This document shows, piece by piece, positions 36,412 through 44,326 of a stretch of 64,000 nt of DNA. Below the pieces are notes generated by a model, which worked only from the letters and a program-made list of their open reading frames with translations, did no database searches and had not been told where the DNA came from. The translations under genes were made by a program, and so were the position numbers. Each line of letters starts with the position of its first letter. The stretch's first letter is position 1. This DNA comes from Streptomyces rapamycinicus NRRL 5491. GTDB lineage: Bacteria > Actinomycetota > Actinomycetes > Streptomycetales > Streptomycetaceae. The DNA lies in the NCBI RefSeq assembly GCF_024298965.1, contig NZ_CP085193.1, positions 7,130,001-7,194,000 of the forward strand, read 5' to 3'.

Positions 36412-38421
36412 TCAGTTCAGGCCCAGCCGGTTGCGTACGGCGGCGAGCAGCCGGACCGGGGCCACCCGCAGCTCCAGGGTCACCTCGCCGCGCCCCATGA
36501 GCGGCTTGGCGTAGTACGGCCGGCCGCGCCGCACCCAGCGGGCGCCGGGCAGCCGGGCGGGCGGCGGCACGGCCGCGGCGGGCGCGGCGCGCCCCGGTCC
36601 CTGGCCGTCGTCGCCGGGGGCGACGACGGCCAGCGTCACCGTCCACCGGCCGCGGCCCAGGTCCCGCACCGGCAGCCGGGCGGTGAAGGCGCCCGCCGGA
36701 TGCCCCGCGGCGAACCGCACCGGATGGTCGTGGACCCGTCCGTCGGTGTGCTCGGCGCGCAGCCGCAGCACCCGCCCGCGCGCCGGGGTGCCGGGCGGCA
36801 GCAGCCGTCCGGCGACGACGAGGGTGCCCTTGTCCGCCGGGTGCCACACGGCCTCCGTCACCTCGCAGGGCGCCCCGCGCGGGGCCGGGCCGATATCGAG
36901 GGAGAGATTGCGGTACGGGCTGGTGAAGTACGGCGTGACCCGGGCGCGCAGCCCGGGCCCGGCGGCCACCACCCGGCGCGCGGTGCCGATGTCGAGCAGG
37001 TCGTCATGGCGGCCGCCGAACCGCACGGTGCGGCTGATGCCCTGCGCGCGGACGTCGAGGAAGACGTCCCAGACGCCGGGGCGCAGCGGTGTGCCGCCGT
37101 CGGCGGTGGCGATGTCCACGTCCGCCTCGAACCGCGCGGGGTCCTCCGCCGTGGCGTCCACCGGGATCCGCACCTCGTCCCGCGCCTCGCGGCGGCGCAG
37201 CACCAGCTCGGCGCGGTCCTCCTCGGGGTCGGCCGCCAGCCCGTCGATGGCCGCCCGGCCGCGCACCCGCAGGGTGCTGCGGCCGTGCCAGCCGGCGCCC
37301 GCGAGGTGGTGCCGGACCGGCAGCCGGTCGGTGACGTCGAAGCAGGCGTCGGGGACCTCGGCGTCGGGGTCGCGGAAGAAGGGGTGCAGCCAGTAGACGC
37401 TGCCCTTCTCGACCAGATGGCCGCACCGGGCGTCCCGTTTGGCGTTGCGCACGACGGACAGCAGATCCTCGAAGCGGCCGGTGCGCAGCAGATGGACCAT
37501 CAGCCGCTCGGGCGCGGTGAGGGTTTGGAAGAGCGCGTCGGAGCAGTGGGCCAGCGCCCAGCGGCGCAGCTCGGGCAGGAACCGCTCGCGGACCTCGGTC
37601 TCGTCCTCGCGCGGCAGCGCGCGCAGGGCCGGGCACAGTTCGCGGCGGATGTGGTGGCGCATCACCGCGTCGCGGCGGGTGCCGGTCCGGGTGTGCCGGG
37701 CGGCGGTCTCGAACAGCGGCCGCATGGCCTCGACGCGTTCGGCGAGACCGGGGGCGGTGCGGCCCGGGTTCGGGCCCAGGTGGTAGCAGTCGTAGTCGGC
37801 GACGACGGAGATCCCGGAGGCGTTGAGATAGGCGGCCGCGGTGAAGGGCTTGCCCTCGCCGTGGCGGAGGTGGGCGGGGAAGCGCAGCCGCAGCCGCTCG
37901 ATCAGGGAGCGGCGGAACAGCTTGCAGGGCTCCAGGCTGGCGTAGGCGTGGGAGCTGTGGACGTCGGTGCGCAGCTGGTTGTGGCGGAAGACCGCCTTGG
38001 GGACGCCGCGCCCGTCCGGGGAGACCATCTTGCCCAGGACCACGTCGGTCCCGTTCTGGTCGGCCATCGCGACCATCCGGCGCAGCGCGTCGGGCGCGAG
38101 CCGGGCGTCGGCGTCCAGGAAGAAGACGAAGTCGCCGGTGGCGCGGGCCAGTCCGGTGTTGCGGGGGCCGCCGGCGCCGCCGCGGCAGGGGTGGGGGTCG
38201 CGGACCACATGCAGCGAGGGGCAGTCGGCGGCGAGCCGGTCCAGCTCCTCCGCGGTGCCGTCGGCGGATCCGTCGTCGACGGCGATGATGTCGAGGCGGC
38301 TGAGCCCGAGGGTCTGCTCCATGGCGGAGGTGACGGCCCGGGTGATTCCGGGCATGGCGTCACGGGCGGGGACGATCACGCTGACACGGGGAGGCGGGCC
38401 GGGGCGGTGATTGCGCGGCAT
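36412..38421 (-). CDS. GT2-family paralogue with altered catalytic motif
   Basis: The 669-residue protein aligns along its whole length with the gene on the other side of the repeat (shared KPFTAAAYLNASGISVVADY, KLFRRSLIERLRLRFP and the C-terminal DVRAQGISRTVRFGGR). The first half keeps AVDDGSADGTAEE and a metal-type DAD in FVFFLDADARLAPD. The catalytic-base pair ED of the paralogue is EG here (RHGEGKPFTAA). Loss of that Asp would be expected to impair transfer in GT2 enzymes, so it may be a non-catalytic partner. The start at MPRNHRP is preceded by a weak ribosome site. Confidence 0.85.
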   Translation of the reverse strand: MPRNHRPGPPPRVSVIVPARDAMPGITRAVTSAMEQTLGLSRLDIIAVDDGSADGTAEELDRLAADCPSLHVVRDPHPCRGGAGGPRNTGLARATGDFVFFLDADARLAPDALRRMVAMADQNGTDVVLGKMVSPDGRGVPKAVFRHNQLRTDVHSSHAYASLEPCKLFRRSLIERLRLRFPAHLRHGEGKPFTAAAYLNASGISVVADYDCYHLGPNPGRTAPGLAERVEAMRPLFETAARHTRTGTRRDAVMRHHIRRELCPALRALPREDETEVRERFLPELRRWALAHCSDALFQTLTAPERLMVHLLRTGRFEDLLSVVRNAKRDARCGHLVEKGSVYWLHPFFRDPDAEVPDACFDVTDRLPVRHHLAGAGWHGRSTLRVRGRAAIDGLAADPEEDRAELVLRRREARDEVRIPVDATAEDPARFEADVDIATADGGTPLRPGVWDVFLDVRAQGISRTVRFGGRHDDLLDIGTARRVVAAGPGLRARVTPYFTSPYRNLSLDIGPAPRGAPCEVTEAVWHPADKGTLVVAGRLLPPGTPARGRVLRLRAEHTDGRVHDHPVRFAAGHPAGAFTARLPVRDLGRGRWTVTLAVVAPGDDGQGPGRAAPAAAVPPPARLPGARWVRRGRPYYAKPLMGRGEVTLELRVAPVRLLAAVRNRLGLN

Positions 38422-38544
38422 GCTGGCTCCGGAAGGTGTGCGGGGGGCTCAGGAGGCGTGGGAGTGGGGGGCTCCTGGGACGGGGCCGGGGGACGGGGCC
38501 GGGGGTGGAAGCTCATGGTGAGGGCCTGGGGTGAGGTCCGGGTG

Positions 38545-38690
38545 TGGGAAGTGCTGCTACCGGGTGACGTAGATGTGGGGTGTCGTGTTACGGGGGTGAC
38601 GTAGATGTGGGGTATCGCGTTCCCGGGTGCCGTACGTGGGGGATGTCGTGTTACCGCGTGACGAACATGGGGGATGTCTTGCTACCGGGT
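38545..38690. repeat. Degenerate tandem repeat of about 31-33 bp, roughly four copies
   Basis: Units share TACCGGGTGACGTAGATGTG followed by GGGTGTCGTGTT-like sequence with variants. The array fills the space between two minus-strand genes and reaches the stop of the downstream one. No gene is supported in it. Confidence 0.75.
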
Positions 38691-40877
38691 GATGGACCAG
38701 CGTCCGGCGCCGGGCGGCGAGGCCGTGTGGAGGTCGCGCAGCCGGACGACCGCCTCTCCCTTCTCGGCGAGCGCGTCGACGGCGTCGGTGAAGCGCTGGA
38801 TGGACAGTGGTGTGGCGGGGCCGAGGAGAAACTCCTTCACCTCGCGGCGGGCGGTGCGCAGCTCGTCGAGGGAGGGGTCGAAGAGCGGGCGCAGGAGGTT
38901 CTGCATTCCTGATGCCCCGGGACCGAGCGGATAGGCCGCCCTGGCCGTGACGTGTCGCCGCCGGAACTCCTCCTCGCCGAGCCCTTCCGGGACGGTGAGG
39001 GCGTACGGCTTGAGGGTGGCGAGGAAGTCGCCGACCACGTCGGAGGGGTCACCGATCAGCAGATCCGCCTGGTCGAAGCAGGAGTGGAGGGTGGGGGCGT
39101 CGCCCTCGATCACCTGGTGGAGCCAGGGCGGTGAGGCCGCCCAGTGCGCCTGGTGCCACTCCCGGCGCAGCCCCTCGGCCTCGGTGAGCAGAGCCGGATC
39201 GGGTGCGGCGCGGTCTCTGGTGAGCATGGCCTCGTCGGCGTCCGCCCGGCGCAGCCGGGCGTCGAGCGCGGCCATGCGCTTGGTCAACTCGGCGCGGAGG
39301 CGGGCGGCTTCGCCGCGGCGGGCCTCGGTGCGCGGGGTGTCGGAGTGCGGGTCGTCGGCATCCGGGGCCCGGGCGTCGTCGGGCTCTTCGCCGAAGGCGT
39401 CCGGGGCTACGGCGTCCCCGCCGAGGGCTTCGGCGGCGAGGGCGTCCGCGCTGAGGGCGTCGGCGGCGAAGGTGGCCCTGCCGAGGGCGTTCGCGGCGAG
39501 GGCCTCCGCTGCGCGCCGCTCGTTCGCGGCCTGGATCAGGGCGGCGATACGGCGGTGGGCGGCGTGGTCCTCGGGGGAGCGGTGGCCGGTGGGCGGATGC
39601 GGCCGGTAGAGCACCCGGACCGGGCGTTCGCTCTCCAGCAGGGCCCGTACGATCGGCTCACCCGCCGTGAGGTCACGGGTGGGCGCGTACAGCACGGTGG
39701 GCAGGGGCGTGACCGTGGGCGTCGGCGCGGGGGCATGACCGGTTCCCGTGACGCGCAGGCCGTCGAGCTGGGGGCGGCCGATCTCCACGATGTCGGCCTC
39801 CTCGACACCGACCGCGGCCCGCGCATAGCGGCGGCGCCCCGCCTCGCCCGCGACCCACACCTGGTCGTAGACCTTGCTGTACGGATCGACGGCGGCGGTC
39901 TCGTCGCCGTCGCCGGGGGCCAGGAAGACGTGCTGCATGGTGGGGATCCGCAGGAGGTGGATGTTCCGGCCGGTGTTGGCGGGGTAGAGCGCCACCCGCA
40001 CCCCGCTCAGGTCCAGCTGCGCCAGATGGGCGGCGCTCGGCACGCACAGCACCGGCAGCGGGGTCGGCCCCAGGGCCTCCAGCAGTTCCCGTTCGCGCAG
40101 GATGACCAGGGACGGGGTGGGCAGCGCGGCCACCGGCCCCAGCCATCGGGTGACCTGGTCATCCCGGTCGCGCGGGCCGGAGAAGTACAGCACCGTGCGG
40201 GGGCGGTGACGGATCAGCCAGGCGTCCACCTCGGCCAGCACCTCGGCGGCGCCGGGCAGCCGGCGGGCGGCCCGGACCAGGTACGGAACGAGCGCCACCA
40301 CCGTGACCAGGGAGGAACCGGCGGAGAGCGTGAGCGCCGCCACCACCCAGCGGGCGTCACCGGTCGTCAGCGACGCGGTGAGCCCGAGCAGGGCGGACAG
40401 CTCGTAGACCAGGATCCGCTGACCGGGCCATTCGGTGAGTCTGCGGGGCGGCCGGTCGCTGATGTCCAGTCGGCGCAGATCGATGTTGCGGGCCGCGACC
40501 GCGAGGGCGCGGCGCCGCCGGATGAGGGTGGTGAGCGCGGCGTGCAGGGCCTGCCCGGCGAGCAGACACAGCACCAGCGTCATGGCCGCGGCCAGTCCGA
40601 TGGGCCCGGTGACATGGAGTCGGCCGAGCAGCAGGAGCAGCAGCACACAGCGGAACTCGAAGCGTGACGTGGCGCCCATGTGGAGCCGCCCCAGACGGGT
40701 CATCAGCCCCGGTGCGGTGCGGTGCAGCAGCAGCTCGCAGCCGCATCCGGCCAGCCCGGCGGCCGCGAAGACCCCTCCGGCCCCGGTGAGCGCCGCCACC
40801 GCCATGGTCACCAGACACCCGGTCAGCGCGGCGAAGGCCACGAGACCGCGGGGGCTTTCGATACCGAGGCGGTTCAT
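38682..40877 (-). CDS. Membrane-anchored CDP-glycerol glycerophosphotransferase-like protein
   Basis: The 731-residue protein has about four to six N-terminal membrane segments (residues about 10-55, 75-115 and 155-205). A GT-B-like part follows, with TVLYFSGPRDRDDQVTRWLG, NTGRNIHLLRIPTMQHVFLA, TVLYAPTRDLTAG and a C-terminal DLLIGDPSDVVGDFLATLKP, where the canonical DYSS is DPSD. The region from about 445 to 560 is a low-complexity insert with eight pentapeptide-like repeats (AADAL, SADAL, AAEAL). The role is probably in wall-polymer assembly at the membrane, but the altered motif leaves activity uncertain. It is divergent from the GT39 gene. Confidence 0.75.
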   Translation of the reverse strand: MNRLGIESPRGLVAFAALTGCLVTMAVAALTGAGGVFAAAGLAGCGCELLLHRTAPGLMTRLGRLHMGATSRFEFRCVLLLLLLGRLHVTGPIGLAAAMTLVLCLLAGQALHAALTTLIRRRRALAVAARNIDLRRLDISDRPPRRLTEWPGQRILVYELSALLGLTASLTTGDARWVVAALTLSAGSSLVTVVALVPYLVRAARRLPGAAEVLAEVDAWLIRHRPRTVLYFSGPRDRDDQVTRWLGPVAALPTPSLVILRERELLEALGPTPLPVLCVPSAAHLAQLDLSGVRVALYPANTGRNIHLLRIPTMQHVFLAPGDGDETAAVDPYSKVYDQVWVAGEAGRRRYARAAVGVEEADIVEIGRPQLDGLRVTGTGHAPAPTPTVTPLPTVLYAPTRDLTAGEPIVRALLESERPVRVLYRPHPPTGHRSPEDHAAHRRIAALIQAANERRAAEALAANALGRATFAADALSADALAAEALGGDAVAPDAFGEEPDDARAPDADDPHSDTPRTEARRGEAARLRAELTKRMAALDARLRRADADEAMLTRDRAAPDPALLTEAEGLRREWHQAHWAASPPWLHQVIEGDAPTLHSCFDQADLLIGDPSDVVGDFLATLKPYALTVPEGLGEEEFRRRHVTARAAYPLGPGASGMQNLLRPLFDPSLDELRTARREVKEFLLGPATPLSIQRFTDAVDALAEKGEAVVRLRDLHTASPPGAGRWSITR
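39396..39515 (-). repeat. 15-bp tandem repeat inside the membrane-anchored transferase gene
   Basis: About eight 15-bp units of the form GGCGTCCGCGCTGAG encode pentapeptides x-x-D/E-A-L. The frame is kept throughout. Confidence 0.8.
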
Positions 40878-40960
40878 GACGCGTGCCCTTCGCGGCGGAT
40901 GAGTCGTCCTGATTGCACACTGTAGGGGAATAGTCGTATTTATGCCTTTTGTTGTCGTGA

Positions 40961-42718
40961 ATGAGAGTGAGGCCGAGCGTGGGGAAGCGCGGGATCTCCA
41001 AGCCGACGGCGATCGTGCTCCCGGCGGCCGTCATGCTCGGGCTGGGGCTGTGGGGCCTGGACCGGGGCACGATGTGGCGCGACGAGTCCGCGACGTACCA
41101 GATGGCCCGGCGGACCCTCCCTCAGATCCGCGACGCGCTCGGCACGGTGGACGCCGTCCACGGGCTCTACTACCTGCTGATGCACCCGGTCCTGGCCCTG
41201 CGGCCCTCCGAGGTGACCCTGCGTCTGCCCTCGGTGCTCGCCGCCATGGCCGCCACCGCCCTCGTCGCCGCCCTGGGCTGCCGCCTGGCCCGCCCCCGGG
41301 TGGGCCTGTGGGCGGGCCTGCTCTACGCGACCACACCCGTGGTCACCCACTACGCCCAGGAGGGCCGCTCCTACGCCCTGGTCGCGGCGAGCGCGGCGGC
41401 GGCGACGTACCTGCTGGTGGACGCGGCGGGGCTGGTGCCGGGGACGAGCGGAGGGGGCGGCCGGGCGGGCGGTCGGGCCAGCCGAGGGGGCAGTAGGGCG
41501 GGCGGTCGGGCGGCCAGCCGGTCGGGCGGCCAGGCGGACCGGCCCGCGCGGGATCCGGCCCTCGCGCCCGGTCCCGCGCCAGGGGCGGCGTCCACACCAA
41601 CCCCGGCCCCTGCGCCCGGCCCCGGCCCCGGGGCGGCGTCGGCCACACGGGTCCGATCGGCCGTACCGGTCCGCGGCGACGCGTCCCGCCCGGCGCCGGG
41701 GCCGGGTCCGGGCGGGCCCGAGGCAACGGGCCATACGGCAGGGTGGCGCTGGGCCGCGTACGGGGGAGTGGTGGCCGCGACCGCGCTGCTGCACTTGTTC
41801 GCGGTGCTCATGCTCGCCGCGCACGCGTTGACCCTGCTCGTCTCGCGCGCCCCGCGCCGCGCGTGGTGGGGCTGGGGGAGCGCGGCGGCCGGGGCGGTGG
41901 CGGCGGTGGTGCCGCTGGCGCTGGTGGCCAGGCGGCAGAGTGCGCAGATCGCCTGGATACGCCATCCGACGCCGGGTCGGCTGTGGGCGGTGGCCGAGGA
42001 GTTCGCGGGCCCCAGCGCGCTCGTCCTCGCCGTCAACCTCCTGCTGATCGCGATCGCCGTGGTCCGCCCCCGCCGGCGGGCGCTGACCGCGGTGGCCCTG
42101 CCCCTGATCTGCGTCCCGCCCGTTCTCCTCTTCGCCCTGGCCCTCCACCGCCCCTGCTTCCACGAGCGCTACCTCCTCTTCGCTCTGGCGGGCATCCCCC
42201 TACTGGCCGCGGCGGGCGTGGACCGGCTGGCGGAGGCGGTGTCCGGCCGCCGCCGCGCCGTGGCCGGAGCGGCCGGGGTCCTCGTGGTCGGCTGCGCGTT
42301 CGTCTGGCAGTTCCCGCTGCACCAGCGGGAGCGGGAGCCATTGAGCCGTCAGGACGACCTGGCGGCGCTGTCCGCCACGGTGGGGCGGCTGACCCGGCCG
42401 GGTGAGCCCGTGCTGTACGACCCACCCAAGGAACGGCGGATCGCCATCGCCTATCCGCGCCCCCTCGCCGGGCTGCGCGACATCGCTCTGAACACCCCCG
42501 GCCCGGCCTCCGGCACGCTCTACGGGATCGACGTCGGCCCCGCCGAGCTGCTGCGACGGCTGGACGGGGCGCGCTCGGCATGGCTGATCGCGGCCGATGA
42601 ACCGGAGACACACGGCCCGAAGGCGGCCGTACTGACGGGACACTTCCGGCTGGCGTACTCGCTGTGCCTGCCCGGCATCCGCCTGGAGCGCTATGTGCGG
42701 GCGGGGCCCGCGCACTGA
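40961..42718 (+). CDS. GT39-type polyprenol-dependent membrane glycosyltransferase
   Basis: The 585-residue protein has an N-terminal membrane segment followed by the luminal acidic motif MWRDESATYQM, characteristic of PMT/ArnT-like GT-C enzymes, and about ten membrane segments. These enzymes move a sugar from a polyprenyl phosphate to an acceptor outside the membrane. Residues about 155-255 are an unusual Gly/Ala/Pro/Arg insert (GRAGGRAS, APGPAPGAAS, APAPGPGPGAAS) between two membrane blocks. The C-terminal soluble part ends RLERYVRAGPAH. It has no clear ribosome site. It is followed within 16 bp by a small VOC gene. Confidence 0.82.
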   Translation: MRVRPSVGKRGISKPTAIVLPAAVMLGLGLWGLDRGTMWRDESATYQMARRTLPQIRDALGTVDAVHGLYYLLMHPVLALRPSEVTLRLPSVLAAMAATALVAALGCRLARPRVGLWAGLLYATTPVVTHYAQEGRSYALVAASAAAATYLLVDAAGLVPGTSGGGGRAGGRASRGGSRAGGRAASRSGGQADRPARDPALAPGPAPGAASTPTPAPAPGPGPGAASATRVRSAVPVRGDASRPAPGPGPGGPEATGHTAGWRWAAYGGVVAATALLHLFAVLMLAAHALTLLVSRAPRRAWWGWGSAAAGAVAAVVPLALVARRQSAQIAWIRHPTPGRLWAVAEEFAGPSALVLAVNLLLIAIAVVRPRRRALTAVALPLICVPPVLLFALALHRPCFHERYLLFALAGIPLLAAAGVDRLAEAVSGRRRAVAGAAGVLVVGCAFVWQFPLHQREREPLSRQDDLAALSATVGRLTRPGEPVLYDPPKERRIAIAYPRPLAGLRDIALNTPGPASGTLYGIDVGPAELLRRLDGARSAWLIAADEPETHGPKAAVLTGHFRLAYSLCLPGIRLERYVRAGPAH

Positions 42719-42734
42719 ACGCTAAGCTCTGCGG

Positions 42735-43088
42735 ATGACCTTGGAATGGGAACAGGTAATCGTTCACTCGGAAGATCCGGTGGCCTTGGGGCAGTGGTGG
42801 GCCGAGGCTCTCGGCTGGGTCGTGGTCCACTCCTCCGACGACGAGTTCGAGATCCGCCCGGAGCCGGATCGCGTACCAGGGTTGGACTTCGTCCGGATCA
42901 ACGAGAGCAAGAAGGCCAAGAGCCGACTGCATCTCGACTTCAGGCCCGATGACCAGGACGCCGAGGTGGCCCGTCTGGTGGCCCACGGCGCACAGCGAGT
43001 TGACATCGGCCAGGGCGATCAGTCGTGGATCGTATTGGCGGATCCCGAAGGCAACGAGTTCTGCGTCCTGGGCCAGCGCCGCCAGTAA
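42735..43088 (+). CDS. VOC-family (glyoxalase-like) protein
   Basis: The 117-residue protein has a single vicinal-oxygen-chelate-type fold, with the N-terminal WEQVIVHSEDPVALGQWWAE and C-terminal SWIVLADPEGNEFCVLG signatures. Metal ligands are not complete in a single copy, so it should act as a dimer or be non-catalytic. It resembles the small glyoxalase-like proteins common in Streptomyces. Its place in a wall-polymer cluster may be incidental. Confidence 0.88.
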   Translation: MTLEWEQVIVHSEDPVALGQWWAEALGWVVVHSSDDEFEIRPEPDRVPGLDFVRINESKKAKSRLHLDFRPDDQDAEVARLVAHGAQRVDIGQGDQSWIVLADPEGNEFCVLGQRRQ

Positions 43089-43200
43089 CTCGTTATCCAG
43101 CCCCTCCGGCGATTGAGGAGCGGGGTCCGGGTCAGCGCCCCGGCGGGGGTGAGGGGGCGGCCCCCCCTCTTTCGGGAAGGGGCGGGGTGGGGGAAAGCCA
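43089..43200. repeat. Dispersed repeat, diverged copy 3, between convergent genes
   Basis: The block GGGAAGGGGCGGGGTGGGGG at 43174-43193 resembles the complement of the 20-mer found near 22.9 and 36.3 kb, next to the common Streptomyces sequence CCTCCGGCGATTGAGGAGCG. It lies between convergent genes, as do the other two copies. Confidence 0.65.
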
Positions 43201-43225
43201 CCCCTCGCGACCCCACCCCCGCCAC

Positions 43226-44326
43226 TCACCCACGCAACGACCCGCTCCCCGTAGCCTGCGCCCCGGGCGCCCGCCGAGCCGGGACGACGGCGCGGCGCGC
43301 CAGAGCCGCGGCCCCCGCCAGCCGCAGCAGACCAGTGAGCGGGAGCGGGACGCGCGCCGCCCCGCGCGGGCCCGTGCGGGGCACCCGCACCGCACCCCGC
43401 GGCGAGCGGTACGGCGCGTTCCACCCGTAGGGGAAGGACGCCTTGTCCGTCGTGATGATGTTCGTCGTCTCGTCGCACGCCAGAATCGCGATCAGCCACC
43501 GCCGCACCACCCGGTGGAAGACCGGGGTCAGCGGCCGCGGCGCCAGCAGCCAGTCGCGGCACTGGCCGCTCACCGCGGACCGGTACGTGGTCTCGTCGTA
43601 GCGGTGCCAGGGCGCCTCGGGGGTGATCGGGTGGAGGCCGTAGTCCATGGCGGTCAGCGGCGCCAGGGCGGTGCGCAGCGCCGTGTGGTCCGCGCCGGGG
43701 AGCAGTTCGCATACGATCCACGGCCGGTGGCGCCGGATCGTGTCGTACGATCCGCGCAACACCGCCGCCTCCAGCGTCTCCACGTCGATTTTGATCAGGT
43801 GCGGGGCGAGGCCGCGCTCCCCGGTGAACGCGTCGACCGTCGTGACCGGCACCGTGACCGACTCGGTGTGCCGGCGGTGGGCCGGGTTCAGCGAGTTGGA
43901 GGACTCCGACTTGAGGGAGAAGTACAGCTCGGCGGTGCCCGGTTCATCGGCCAGCGCGGTCTGCTGCACCTCGAAGCCGAGCCGGTTGCACTCCCGGATC
44001 CGGCGGCACAGCGCGGCCGTCTCCGGGGTCGGTTCGAAGGCGATGGCCCGCGGCCCGCGCCCGCCGTCCCCGTACACCGCGCTGATCAGCGCCGAGTACA
44101 GCCCGATGTGCGCGCCGATGTCGTACACCGCGCTGCCCTCGGGCGCCTGCTGGGCCAGGGCCAGCAGGGTGGCCTGGGTGGTCGGTTCGTAGCCCGCGAG
44201 CCCGGAGCGCCGCAACTGCCGCTGTACGGCGGTCTGTTTGCGGCTGAGCACATTGAGCGCCCGCGGATACGGCCCGCCCGCCTCGAGGACGTCCGGGTTC
44301 AGGGGAAGGGTGATGGCGAGGGGCAT
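43226..44326 (-). CDS. FkbM-family methyltransferase
   Basis: The 366-residue protein has the SAM-binding GSAVYDIGAHIGLYSALISA at about residues 65-84 and the FkbM signature LIKIDVETLEAAVLRG at about 178-193. Members O-methylate sugars or polyketides. Here methylation of a polymer sugar is likely. The ATG lies inside the last 28 nt of the upstream Stealth gene, so they are coupled. A longer open frame upstream is an antisense-like extension and is not used. The C-terminus is basic and Ala-rich. Confidence 0.88.
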   Translation of the reverse strand: MPLAITLPLNPDVLEAGGPYPRALNVLSRKQTAVQRQLRRSGLAGYEPTTQATLLALAQQAPEGSAVYDIGAHIGLYSALISAVYGDGGRGPRAIAFEPTPETAALCRRIRECNRLGFEVQQTALADEPGTAELYFSLKSESSNSLNPAHRRHTESVTVPVTTVDAFTGERGLAPHLIKIDVETLEAAVLRGSYDTIRRHRPWIVCELLPGADHTALRTALAPLTAMDYGLHPITPEAPWHRYDETTYRSAVSGQCRDWLLAPRPLTPVFHRVVRRWLIAILACDETTNIITTDKASFPYGWNAPYRSPRGAVRVPRTGPRGAARVPLPLTGLLRLAGAAALARRAVVPARRAPGAQATGSGSLRG

